Assembly: GCA_028683785.1 (NCBI GenBank)
Contig: JAQUHC010000005.1
Location: 1 to 36,312, forward strand
DNA length: 36,312 nucleotides
Source: Oscillospiraceae bacterium
GTDB taxonomy: Bacteria; Bacillota; Clostridia; Oscillospirales; Acutalibacteraceae
Direction: 5' to 3'
The position numbers and the translations under genes were made by a program. The notes under the pieces are model-generated. The model had not been told where the DNA came from and searched no databases. It saw nothing but the letters and a program-made list of their open reading frames with translations. Below are positions 10,126 through 18,233 of the stretch, one piece after another (the first letter of the stretch is position 1; each line of letters starts with the position of its first letter).

Positions 10126-10803
10126 ATGGCTATTCAAATTACACCTGAGTTTCAAGGGGTTCTGCGCAGCTTTATGCTTAGGGTACCCGAATGCATACAG
10201 GATTGCTCCGGAATTCGCGTTTTCGGTAAGCGTATTCGTTCACTTGTTTTTACCACCGATGTTGCCATAATAAAAAACTGCAACGCCGATGCCGTTATTG
10301 CCGTTTATCCGTTCACCCCTCAACCGCTTATTACACAGGCTATTATGCAGGCAGCCGATATGCCTGTTTTTGCGGGAGTCGGCGGTGGGCTTACCCAAGG
10401 AATGCGCGTGCTTGACCTTGCGCTCCATGCCGAATTTCAGGGGGCTATGGGGGTTGTGGTAAACGCTCCGACAAGGAATGAAACGCTACGCGATTTGACA
10501 AAACGCATCGACATTCCCGTTGTAGTTACCGTGGTATCCGAGCAAGATGATATAGAGGCAAGGATTGAGGCGGGTACAAAGGTGATTAATGTATCGGCCG
10601 CCGCCGGCACAGCCGAGCTTGTTCGGAAAATACGCAGCAGGTATCCTGAGCTTGCAATAATTGCAACCGGCGGACCTACCGATGACAGTATCAAAGAAAC
10701 CATCGAGGCGGGCGCCAACGCGATAACCTGGACCCCACCCACAAACGGCCAGGTTTTCAAAAAAATAATGGAGGCATATCGCAAGGGCGAGGAACACCCT
10801 TAA
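10126..10803 (+). CDS. Beta/alpha-barrel (TIM-barrel) family protein, function uncertain
   Basis: 225 aa with a phosphate-binding-like IIATGGPTDDSIKETIEAGANAITWTPPT C-terminus and repeated beta-alpha units; clear SD AAAGGGAGG. Confidence 0.65.
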   Translation: MAIQITPEFQGVLRSFMLRVPECIQDCSGIRVFGKRIRSLVFTTDVAIIKNCNADAVIAVYPFTPQPLITQAIMQAADMPVFAGVGGGLTQGMRVLDLALHAEFQGAMGVVVNAPTRNETLRDLTKRIDIPVVVTVVSEQDDIEARIEAGTKVINVSAAAGTAELVRKIRSRYPELAIIATGGPTDDSIKETIEAGANAITWTPPTNGQVFKKIMEAYRKGEEHP

Positions 10804-11026
10804 GCATCCGTTTTCAACAGAAAGGAATGAGCAGTATAACGAGGAAGGGCACTATATTAAATCGGATGAGCCCAAGTACCTTACCGGAACCGATCTTTAT
10901 ATATTCCCATTCAACTTTGGGCATAAGGATTTGGAGAAGGATTGATACTAAACACTGATCAGAAGCTTGATAAAAAATCACGGATGTTTTTGGCTATCAA
11001 TTCAGACCGAAAATGTATGTAGTAAA

Positions 11027-11941
11027 TCACATTAAGGCGGCAAGCAGGAGCATCTCATGTACCTTGGCATATATGTTCTCGAAATCCTCCAGCGGCAGCG
11101 GGTTTTCCCCTTTACCCAGCTCTATTGTAAACCCTGGCTTGCCGGTCTGCTGTATAAACCAATCTTTAAATCCGCCGTGGGATGCCATCCCTTCAGGTTG
11201 GGACACGGTATATCTTGCTGAGGCTGCCATTACCTCGGCCATAACCCTTGCATTAGTAGGGGTGCGGTCACCGTACCGCCAGAATATTTCTTCGCCCTGT
11301 GAATGCAGTGCAAGAACATGTCGGAAATCGGCGCGGCGGCACAATGCCGTAAGGGCTGCGGTTTCGGGTTCACTTTCCGGGGCTTCCCCGCACCATTGAC
11401 GGGGAGATGGTGAGCTTATGCCGTTTTTTATCTCCATCTCCCTAATGGTTTCCCAACCGGCATCAAAGTTGTGGTTGATATCAACCCCCCGTGCATTAGC
11501 CTGCCATTCGCCGGGTCGGTTGCCCCCCAGTTCCCGAACCATGGCGGCATATTTTCCCGCCGAACCCGAGCCATGTATGGCAATATCAACCCCGTCGGGG
11601 TTGACCTGAGGAACAAAAACAAGACTGCGCCCCACCAAGGCTTCGGGCACGCGAATATCTGCTATGTTGCCCCCTTTTTCGAGAGCAACACATAAATCCT
11701 CGATAAGTCTGAGAAGTACCAGTGATGTAATCCACTCCTGTGCATGAAACCCGGCAGCATAAAGTATACGCTCCCGCCCGTTGCCCAAAATGAGTCCTTG
11801 TATGTCGCGCCCTAACACGCTTTGCCCGATAGGCATTGCTTCAAGAAAACCGAATCTGCCCCTGAGGGTGTTAATCAGTCCTCTCACCGAGCCGCTGTCG
11901 GCCTGTTGAGCTGTCACTATTCTTTGCATTTTTATGACCAT
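11027..11941 (-). CDS. M14-family zinc carboxypeptidase (gamma-D-glutamyl-diaminopimelate peptidase-like)
   Basis: AAGFHAQEWITSLVLLRLIEDL (HxxE zinc motif), FVPQVNPDGVDIA, RGVDINHNFDAGWE, LHSQGEEIFW, GFTIELGKGENPLP. Confidence 0.85.
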   Translation of the reverse strand: MVIKMQRIVTAQQADSGSVRGLINTLRGRFGFLEAMPIGQSVLGRDIQGLILGNGRERILYAAGFHAQEWITSLVLLRLIEDLCVALEKGGNIADIRVPEALVGRSLVFVPQVNPDGVDIAIHGSGSAGKYAAMVRELGGNRPGEWQANARGVDINHNFDAGWETIREMEIKNGISSPSPRQWCGEAPESEPETAALTALCRRADFRHVLALHSQGEEIFWRYGDRTPTNARVMAEVMAASARYTVSQPEGMASHGGFKDWFIQQTGKPGFTIELGKGENPLPLEDFENIYAKVHEMLLLAALM

Positions 11942-12057
11942 CCTTTCGCAGTGAAAGTTTGAAAAATTTATTTTTTAAACTTACGCCTCCAGTATGTTTT
12001 GTCAAAGCCTGAATATTTTCGTTCTATATATATTGATATTAAGGAGAAAGTATAATT

Positions 12058-12603
12058 ATGAATCTCAGCGAAAAAACCTTGTCCGAAAATATTTTGTTTA
12101 CCGGAAATATAATCAGCCTGAACCTTGATGAAGTCGAACTGCCCAACGGCAAAACCGCCACCCGTGAGGTTGTTAAGCATCCCGGCGGGGTATGCGTTGC
12201 CGCCCTTAATGATGATGACCGGCTTCTTTTTGTTCGTCAGTATCGATATCCGTATGGAGAATTGCTGCTTGAGCTGCCTGCCGGAAAGCTCTCCCCCGGT
12301 GAAGACCCGCTGGAATGCGGGAAAAGGGAGCTGAAGGAGGAGACGGGCGCGACAGCCGAGCATTATGAATCCCTTGGATGTCTGTATCCGTCCCCCGGCT
12401 ATTGCGGTGAGATTATCCATATGTTTTACGCTTCGGGGCTGTCATACGGCGATATGAAGCCGGATGAGGACGAATTTTTAGAGGTGGAACACATACCGCT
12501 TGAAAAGGCAGTACAAATGGTGCTGGATAACGAGATAACAGATGCAAAAACCCAGACGGCGGTTTTAAAGGTTGCCGAGAAACGCCGTCGAGACCTTTTA
12601 TGA
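12058..12603 (+). CDS. NUDIX hydrolase, ADP-ribose pyrophosphatase-like
   Basis: NUDIX box GKLSPGEDPLECGKRELKEETGATAEHY; SD AAGGAG. Confidence 0.9.
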   Translation: MNLSEKTLSENILFTGNIISLNLDEVELPNGKTATREVVKHPGGVCVAALNDDDRLLFVRQYRYPYGELLLELPAGKLSPGEDPLECGKRELKEETGATAEHYESLGCLYPSPGYCGEIIHMFYASGLSYGDMKPDEDEFLEVEHIPLEKAVQMVLDNEITDAKTQTAVLKVAEKRRRDLL

Positions 12604-12760
12604 AAATAATCTTTAAAAAACCTTTTTATTTTTCTCGCTTTTATTTACCAGTATATTTTGGTATAATAACTAAGCGATTGGCACCGGGTTTTAAAAATCC
12701 CGAAAGATGAAATTGTGCTTTGCTTGTTCACCTGTAACCGATTAAAGGAGAGTGTTAATA

Positions 12761-14041
12761 TTGCAGCCTGAAATACAGTCTATCTGTGACGGTGCCGAAT
12801 TTTTGAATATTAAAGACGACCGATTTAAAACCGCACGGCTTTCGGTAGCAATGTTGCTTCCTCTGCAGGAGCAAATGGCTTCATCCAACGCAATACTGCC
12901 CTTTCTTCTTCGGAGAAGCTGTTCCAATTATCCGAATTTTACCGCGCTTCAACGCCGTTTAAATGAGCTTTACGGCGCACGTATAATTCCGAATGTTATC
13001 CGGATAGGAAACGGTCAGGCCATGATGCTTACCGCCGTTTCAATAGATGATCGGTTTGCACTGAATAATGAGGAAGTGGCGGTCAGGTGCGCCGAGCTCT
13101 TGTGCTCAATGATTTTTCAGCCTGTACTGCACAACGGTGGATTTCCGCAGGAGGATACCGAACAGGAAAAGCGCTGTCTTATAGAGCTTATTCAATCCGA
13201 AATAAACGAAAAGCGGTTGTATGCCCGCCAACGCTGTGAGCAGATATTGTTTGAGGGAGAGGGATATGCCGTAAATCGTTACGGAACAATCGAGGAGGTC
13301 GGCAGATTGACCCCGCAAACGATTGCGGAGGCTTGGCGCAACCTGCTCAAAACCGCAAAAATACGAATAATATATCAAAGCGCGGGAAACAGCCAAGCGG
13401 TTTTTAAGACCTTTAAATCAGGGCTTGATACGGTAGGCAGCCGAGCACCTGTTTTATTTAATAAAGCTGCAGACTGGGATTCTTCCAAAGGCGCAAAAGA
13501 GGTTGTCGAGCGAATGGGGGTAAATCAGGCAAAGCTGGTTATGGGTTTTAGAACGGTAAAAACCGCCGATATCCCCTCCATGAGGCTTATGAATTCACTG
13601 CTCGGCGGCACTCCCCACTCACTCTTGTTTAAAAATGTCCGCGAAAGGCTGGGACTTTGCTATTACTGTTCATCCTCCTTTGACAGGCTTGGAAAGGTTA
13701 TTCTTGTGGACAGCGGGGTGGATGAACAAAACGCCCAAAAAGCGCGTCAGGAAATTCTTAATCAACTTGATGCCGTTTGCCGGGGAGAGTTTACTGATGA
13801 GGAGACCGAATCCGCCCGCAGAAGCCAAATAAACCGGTTCCGAACCTTCGGCGATTTACAATCTTCACTTGCCGACTGGTATGTCGGGCAGAGCCTTGAT
13901 GATAAAACGGTTACACCCGAGTGTTCTGCCCGGGAGCTCAACTCGGTCACACGGGAGGATATAATAAACGCCGCTCGCGGGGTCAAATACGGCGGTGTTT
14001 ATATGCTGGCCGGGGAGGAGGTTGACCATGTCGGAAATTAA
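12761..14041 (+). CDS. M16-family peptidase-like protein (YmfF/YfmF-like, likely non-catalytic partner)
   Basis: Insulinase-like sequence lacking HxxEH. GTG at 12752 abuts the SD AAAGGAG, so the in-frame TTG at 12761 (spacing about 10) is the likelier start. Confidence 0.8.
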   Translation: MQPEIQSICDGAEFLNIKDDRFKTARLSVAMLLPLQEQMASSNAILPFLLRRSCSNYPNFTALQRRLNELYGARIIPNVIRIGNGQAMMLTAVSIDDRFALNNEEVAVRCAELLCSMIFQPVLHNGGFPQEDTEQEKRCLIELIQSEINEKRLYARQRCEQILFEGEGYAVNRYGTIEEVGRLTPQTIAEAWRNLLKTAKIRIIYQSAGNSQAVFKTFKSGLDTVGSRAPVLFNKAADWDSSKGAKEVVERMGVNQAKLVMGFRTVKTADIPSMRLMNSLLGGTPHSLLFKNVRERLGLCYYCSSSFDRLGKVILVDSGVDEQNAQKARQEILNQLDAVCRGEFTDEETESARRSQINRFRTFGDLQSSLADWYVGQSLDDKTVTPECSARELNSVTREDIINAARGVKYGGVYMLAGEEVDHVGN

Positions 14042-15323
14042 TATCGGATGGAAGGAAATTCGTGAACCTCATACCGGCGATGTTTGTTTCAAGCTTGCTC
14101 ATCCGACAGGACTTACCATATTTGTTTGCCCTAAAAAGGGCTATGCTTCAAGCTACGCCGTTTTCGGAACTCGTTACGGCTCGATTGACACGGTGTTTTA
14201 TAAAGACCGAGACCATGAACCCACCCATGTTCCGGCGGGTATCGCGCATTATTTGGAGCACAAGCTGTTTGAAAATGAGGATGCGGGCGCGTTTGAGAGA
14301 TATGCAAAAACCGGAGCGTCCGCAAATGCATACACCGGATTTGACCGAACCGCATATCTGTTTACCTGCACCGACAGGCTTGAGGAGTCGCTGGAAATTT
14401 TGCTCGATTTTGTTCAGTCGCCCTATTTTACCGAGGAAACGGTTGCCAAGGAGCAGGGCATAATAGGTCAGGAAATCCGCATGGGTGAGGATTCGCCGTC
14501 AAGACAGGTGCTGTTTAACCTGTTGCGTGCACTTTATCATAAGCATCCGGTACGCATTGATATTGCGGGAACTGTGGAGTCAATTGCGAAAATTACCCCC
14601 GAGCTGCTTTACGGATGTTATAATACCTTTTATAATCTTAATAATATGGTGCTTGCGGTAGTGGGTAATGCCACGCCGGAGCTTGTGAAAAAGGTGGCCG
14701 ACCGCATCCTGAAGCAAGGAGAGGACAAAATGGTGGAACGCGCGGGGGTGGATGAGCCGCCCGAGGTGGTACAACCGCGTACAGTTCAGAAAATGCCGGT
14801 ATCCGCACCCCTGTTCTATCTCGGCTTCAAGGATTATTTCCCCGACGGAAAAAACAGCCGCACCCCCGAGGAGATTATTGCCGCGGGTGTTTTGCTTGAA
14901 ATATTGGCGGGGCGTTCCTCCGGCCTTTACAACCGACTGATGGAGCGGGGGCTTATAAATTCCTCGTTTGATTCCGATTATTTTGACGGCCCGGGTTACG
15001 GAATTTGGCTGTTCGGCGGGGAATCATCCGACCCGGATGCTGTGGCTCGCGCCATATCGGATGAGATTGAGCGTTTGCGAAAGGACGGAATTCCTGCTGC
15101 TGATTTTGAAGCTGCTCATAAGGCTATGTACGGCAGGCAGGTTTCGGCGCTTAATGATATCGAAAATGTGGGGGATATTCTTATTTCGGATTTCTTTGCA
15201 GGGCGCAGCCCGTTTTCCGCCATAGATGCCGCCGCAGGATTGAAACTCGAAACGGTTGAGCGACTTTTGAACACCTGCCTCTTAGAGCATCAAATGGCAC
15301 TGTCGATTGTATCCCCTGTATAA
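14028..15323 (+). CDS. M16-family zinc peptidase (YmfH-like)
   Basis: Inverted zinc motif GIAHYLEHKLFE (HxxEH) plus downstream glutamates. The ATG at 14028 behind GGGGAGGAGG overlaps the preceding stop; the upstream 13995 ORF start is less likely. Confidence 0.88.
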   Translation: MSEINIGWKEIREPHTGDVCFKLAHPTGLTIFVCPKKGYASSYAVFGTRYGSIDTVFYKDRDHEPTHVPAGIAHYLEHKLFENEDAGAFERYAKTGASANAYTGFDRTAYLFTCTDRLEESLEILLDFVQSPYFTEETVAKEQGIIGQEIRMGEDSPSRQVLFNLLRALYHKHPVRIDIAGTVESIAKITPELLYGCYNTFYNLNNMVLAVVGNATPELVKKVADRILKQGEDKMVERAGVDEPPEVVQPRTVQKMPVSAPLFYLGFKDYFPDGKNSRTPEEIIAAGVLLEILAGRSSGLYNRLMERGLINSSFDSDYFDGPGYGIWLFGGESSDPDAVARAISDEIERLRKDGIPAADFEAAHKAMYGRQVSALNDIENVGDILISDFFAGRSPFSAIDAAAGLKLETVERLLNTCLLEHQMALSIVSPV

Positions 15324-15332
15324 AATAAAAAA

Positions 15333-15362
15333 CGCGAGGCGGATATAAAAATCCGCCCCGCG
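15333..15362. terminator. Strong GC-rich hairpin between ymfH-like and lgt; the T-tract lies on the minus strand side
   Basis: CGCGAGGCGGAT ATAAAA ATCCGCCCCGCG. A-rich on its 5' side (+), so it would work as an intrinsic terminator for antisense (-) transcription. Confidence 0.5.
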
Positions 15363-15425
15363 ACAATATGCAAATATTTTGAGTAAGCAAGATTCAGTAT
15401 ACATATGAAAGGATGTTGACCCGGT

Positions 15426-16409
15426 ATGAAAGACTTTGTTGAATTTCCGGCACTAAACCTCAAGTTTGGTATTTCCGACACCATTGTACAATTTCGGCTT
15501 TTCGGTATGGATATTGCGCTGAGATGGTATGGATTGCTTATCGCGATTGGTTTTTTGCTTGCCGTAATCTATGCGTTGCGCCGTGCACGCGAGTTTGATA
15601 TCGACCCCGACCGCCTGATTGATGTTACATTGGTTTCGGCTATTTTTGCCTTTATCGGAGCAAGGCTTTACTATGTTCTGTTTTCAGGAGATACAGGGGC
15701 ATATTTTGAGGAACCCCTCAGTATTTTAAGGGTTTGGGAGGGCGGCCTTGCAATATACGGCGGCATCATCTTTGCATTTATAACCGCCATATGGATGTGT
15801 CGTGTGCGCAAGGTTAATACCCTCGCGGTGTTCGACATAGCCGCGCTTGGTTTTCTTATCGGGCAGAGTATCGGGCGCTGGGGTAATTTCGCCAACCAGG
15901 AAGCGTTTGGAACCAATACCGATCTGCCTTGGGGAATGACGGGCTCGTTAATTCAGCAAGGGCTTAACAGCTCGGTTCAATTTGACCCCTCCAAGCCGGT
16001 TCATCCCACCTTTCTTTATGAATCGCTGTGGTGTATTATCGGCTTTATAATCCTTCATTTTGTATCTAAAAAAGCATACAAATTCAAAGGACAAATCTTC
16101 TCATTGTATGTTATATGGTATGGCTTCGGCCGCTTTTTAATCGAGGGGCTGCGCACCGACAGTCTGATGCTGGGACAAACCATGCGGGTTTCGCGGGTGG
16201 TGGCGGCATTATCCGTTTTCGGCGGTATTGCCCTGCTTCTCATACTCAGGGCACGGTATAATTCATTGCCGGTTGACCTGTTTGAAGAGCTGACAGCGGA
16301 TGGCGCAATCCCTGTTACCCAAGAAGAAATACCCGATTTAGGGATTGAAGCCGAAGATGATGTTGTTTCGGATGCAGAGGAAGAATCCGAAAGCGATACA
16401 TCATACTAA
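15426..16409 (+). CDS. lgt: Prolipoprotein diacylglyceryl transferase, C-terminal tail apparently truncated by a repeat insertion
   Basis: ALRWYGLLIAIGFLLA, FIGARLYYV, GGLAIYGGII, GQSIGRWGNFANQEAFG signature. Ends ...ESDTSY* where TAC TAA are the first six bases of the palindromic repeat. Confidence 0.95.
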   Translation: MKDFVEFPALNLKFGISDTIVQFRLFGMDIALRWYGLLIAIGFLLAVIYALRRAREFDIDPDRLIDVTLVSAIFAFIGARLYYVLFSGDTGAYFEEPLSILRVWEGGLAIYGGIIFAFITAIWMCRVRKVNTLAVFDIAALGFLIGQSIGRWGNFANQEAFGTNTDLPWGMTGSLIQQGLNSSVQFDPSKPVHPTFLYESLWCIIGFIILHFVSKKAYKFKGQIFSLYVIWYGFGRFLIEGLRTDSLMLGQTMRVSRVVAALSVFGGIALLLILRARYNSLPVDLFEELTADGAIPVTQEEIPDLGIEAEDDVVSDAEEESESDTSY

Positions 16410-16529
16410 ATCCATTCTAAAACATTCCAGAATAGAGCGATGCGTTCCTAATACTAATTTAAATTAAATTAGTATAGCAAGAACGCGCCATGAGCGATAA
16501 TTATGGAATAGTTATAGTTGGATTTAGTA
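16404..16529. mobile_element. MITE-like palindromic element, copy A (126 bp), inserted in the 3' end of lgt
   Basis: TIR TACTAAATCCA / TGGATTTAGTA, flanked by TCA on both sides (16401-16403 and 16530-16532). Excision restores an open lgt frame to a TAA at 16617-16619. Confidence 0.82.
16452..16474. repeat. TACTAATTTAA-A-TTAAATTAGTA minimal palindrome nested near the centre of copy A
   Basis: 11-bp perfect inverted arms around one base; the arms equal the TIRs of copies B, C and E. Flanks TAA/TAG. Confidence 0.7.
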
Positions 16530-16630
16530 TCAGATGAAGTAACAGATGATACAGATATAATAGAAACAGAAGAAAAATCCCCCGATGAAAACCCGGAGGA
16601 TAAGAGTGAACAACAATAAAGGAGACCTGT

Positions 16631-17491
16631 ATGGCAATATTACTTGACGGAAAAATTATATCAGCCAATGTTAAAAGCGAGGTTGCCCAAGAGGTGACCC
16701 GGATGAAAGCCAAAGGAATTACCCCGGGGCTGGCAGTCATCATTGTGGGTGACGACCCGGCTTCACGAACATATGTAAACAACAAAAAGAAGGTTTGTGC
16801 CGAAGCAGGGGTTTATTCCGAGGAGATCGCCCTCCCTGCGGATACGCCTCAGGATCAGCTGATATCCCTAATTGTAAGCCTAAACAACCGCAGCGATATA
16901 AACGGTATTTTGTGCCAACTGCCCCTCCCGCCTCATATTGACGATAAGGCGGTGATTGCCGCCATCTCGCCCGTAAAGGATGTGGATGCCTTTCATGCCG
17001 CCAATGTCGGCCATATTATGATCGGGGACTATACATTCCTGCCCTGTACCCCCGCCGGAGTCATGGAGATGATTCACAGCGCCGGGGTTACGGTTGAGGG
17101 GAAAAACTGCGTTGTAATCGGAAGAAGCAACATTGTGGGCAAGCCCATGGCCATGATGCTGCTGCACGAAAACGGAACGGTCACCATCTGTCATTCCAAG
17201 ACAAAGAATATCAAAGAAATCTGTAAAAACGCGGATATCCTTGTGTCTGCAGTCGGAATTGCAAAATTTGTAACCCCCGACATGGTGAAGCCGGGTGCCG
17301 TGGTAATTGATGTCGGCATGAATCGTGATGAAAACAACAAGCTTTGCGGGGATGTTGATACTGCGGCGGTGAGCGAGGTGGCGGGTTATATTTCACCCGT
17401 CCCGGGCGGAGTTGGATTAATGACCACCGCTATGCTGCTTAAAAACACGGTAACAGCCGCGAAAATGCAGAATGCTTTTATAGAAAATTAG
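16631..17491 (+). CDS. folD: Bifunctional methylenetetrahydrofolate dehydrogenase/cyclohydrolase
   Basis: VGDDPASRTYVNNKKKVCAEAG, GILCQLPLPPHID, VIGRSNIVGKPMAMML, PVPGGVGLMTTAMLL. Confidence 0.96.
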   Translation: MAILLDGKIISANVKSEVAQEVTRMKAKGITPGLAVIIVGDDPASRTYVNNKKKVCAEAGVYSEEIALPADTPQDQLISLIVSLNNRSDINGILCQLPLPPHIDDKAVIAAISPVKDVDAFHAANVGHIMIGDYTFLPCTPAGVMEMIHSAGVTVEGKNCVVIGRSNIVGKPMAMMLLHENGTVTICHSKTKNIKEICKNADILVSAVGIAKFVTPDMVKPGAVVIDVGMNRDENNKLCGDVDTAAVSEVAGYISPVPGGVGLMTTAMLLKNTVTAAKMQNAFIEN

Positions 17492-17497
17492 TACAAA

Positions 17498-17560
17498 TAC
17501 TAATTTAACATATAGACGTAGATAATATCCATACTTCTATATGTTTATATTAAATTAGTA
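17498..17560. mobile_element. MITE-like palindromic repeat, copy B (63 bp, internally shortened)
   Basis: TIR TACTAATTTAA / TTAAATTAGTA; shares the core GTAGATAATATCCA (ATAGATAATATCCA in copy C). Lies between the convergent stop codons of folD and the PPTase gene, overlapping the latter. Confidence 0.75.
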
Positions 17561-18232
17561 TTTTGATACCGCAAGGTAGGCATCGGGCAGTTCATACACC
17601 GTGATTTTGACGGTATTACCGTCTATAATACAGGTGTCGTTCTCGGTTATGCAAAAAGAGGACAGCGGAACCGATAGCCCTTTTCCGCACAGCTTCAGAA
17701 CACTTTCCTTGCATACCCATAACCTGCAAAATTCGGCTGCATATCGGTTTTTCGGCATACCCTTAAGCCGCTCAAGCTCAAGGGCATGGAAACGGCATGC
17801 AATCCTCTCCAAACGGCTTATTGAAATCCGGGGTATTCGCTGAATATCAATTCCGACCGGTCTGTCGCTTATTGCCGCCCCAACCAGCCGTTCACTGTGA
17901 GAAATATTTACATGATAATGTCTGCCGTTAACTTCAATTCCGGACGGAAAGGGTTTACCGTGCTCGGTAGGCCATCCCAGTCGGGCGGCAAGCTCGGAAA
18001 TTTCATCACGCGATTCTAAAAGGCTGTCTGTTTCGGGATAGACAAGTCCTTCGTTCGATTGATTTTTAACCAAAGCATAAAAGACCAGATATGCCGCGAC
18101 GGCAGAGTTGACCCTATCCGACGGCTTCTTTAGTTTTGCCATTTGCATCCGTCTTTGTTCGGGCAGTGCAGATTTCATTAATTCGATTATTTTTTCATCA
18201 GGTTCCGAAGTGTCGGCAATATATACAATCAT
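17555..18232 (-). CDS. 4'-phosphopantetheinyl transferase superfamily protein
   Basis: VGIDIQRI...CRLWVCKESVLKLCGKGLSVPLSSF is the Sfp-type GxDxE/WxxKEa signature. Starts one base after the fhs stop (TAA G ATG). Confidence 0.85.
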   Translation of the reverse strand: MIVYIADTSEPDEKIIELMKSALPEQRRMQMAKLKKPSDRVNSAVAAYLVFYALVKNQSNEGLVYPETDSLLESRDEISELAARLGWPTEHGKPFPSGIEVNGRHYHVNISHSERLVGAAISDRPVGIDIQRIPRISISRLERIACRFHALELERLKGMPKNRYAAEFCRLWVCKESVLKLCGKGLSVPLSSFCITENDTCIIDGNTVKITVYELPDAYLAVSKY

Positions 18233-18233
18233 C

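Noticed and set aside
13995-14027. Upstream ORF start for the second M16 peptidase (MFICWPGRRLT...)
   Set aside because: The extension lies inside the preceding gene; the ATG at 14028 has a strong SD directly upstream.
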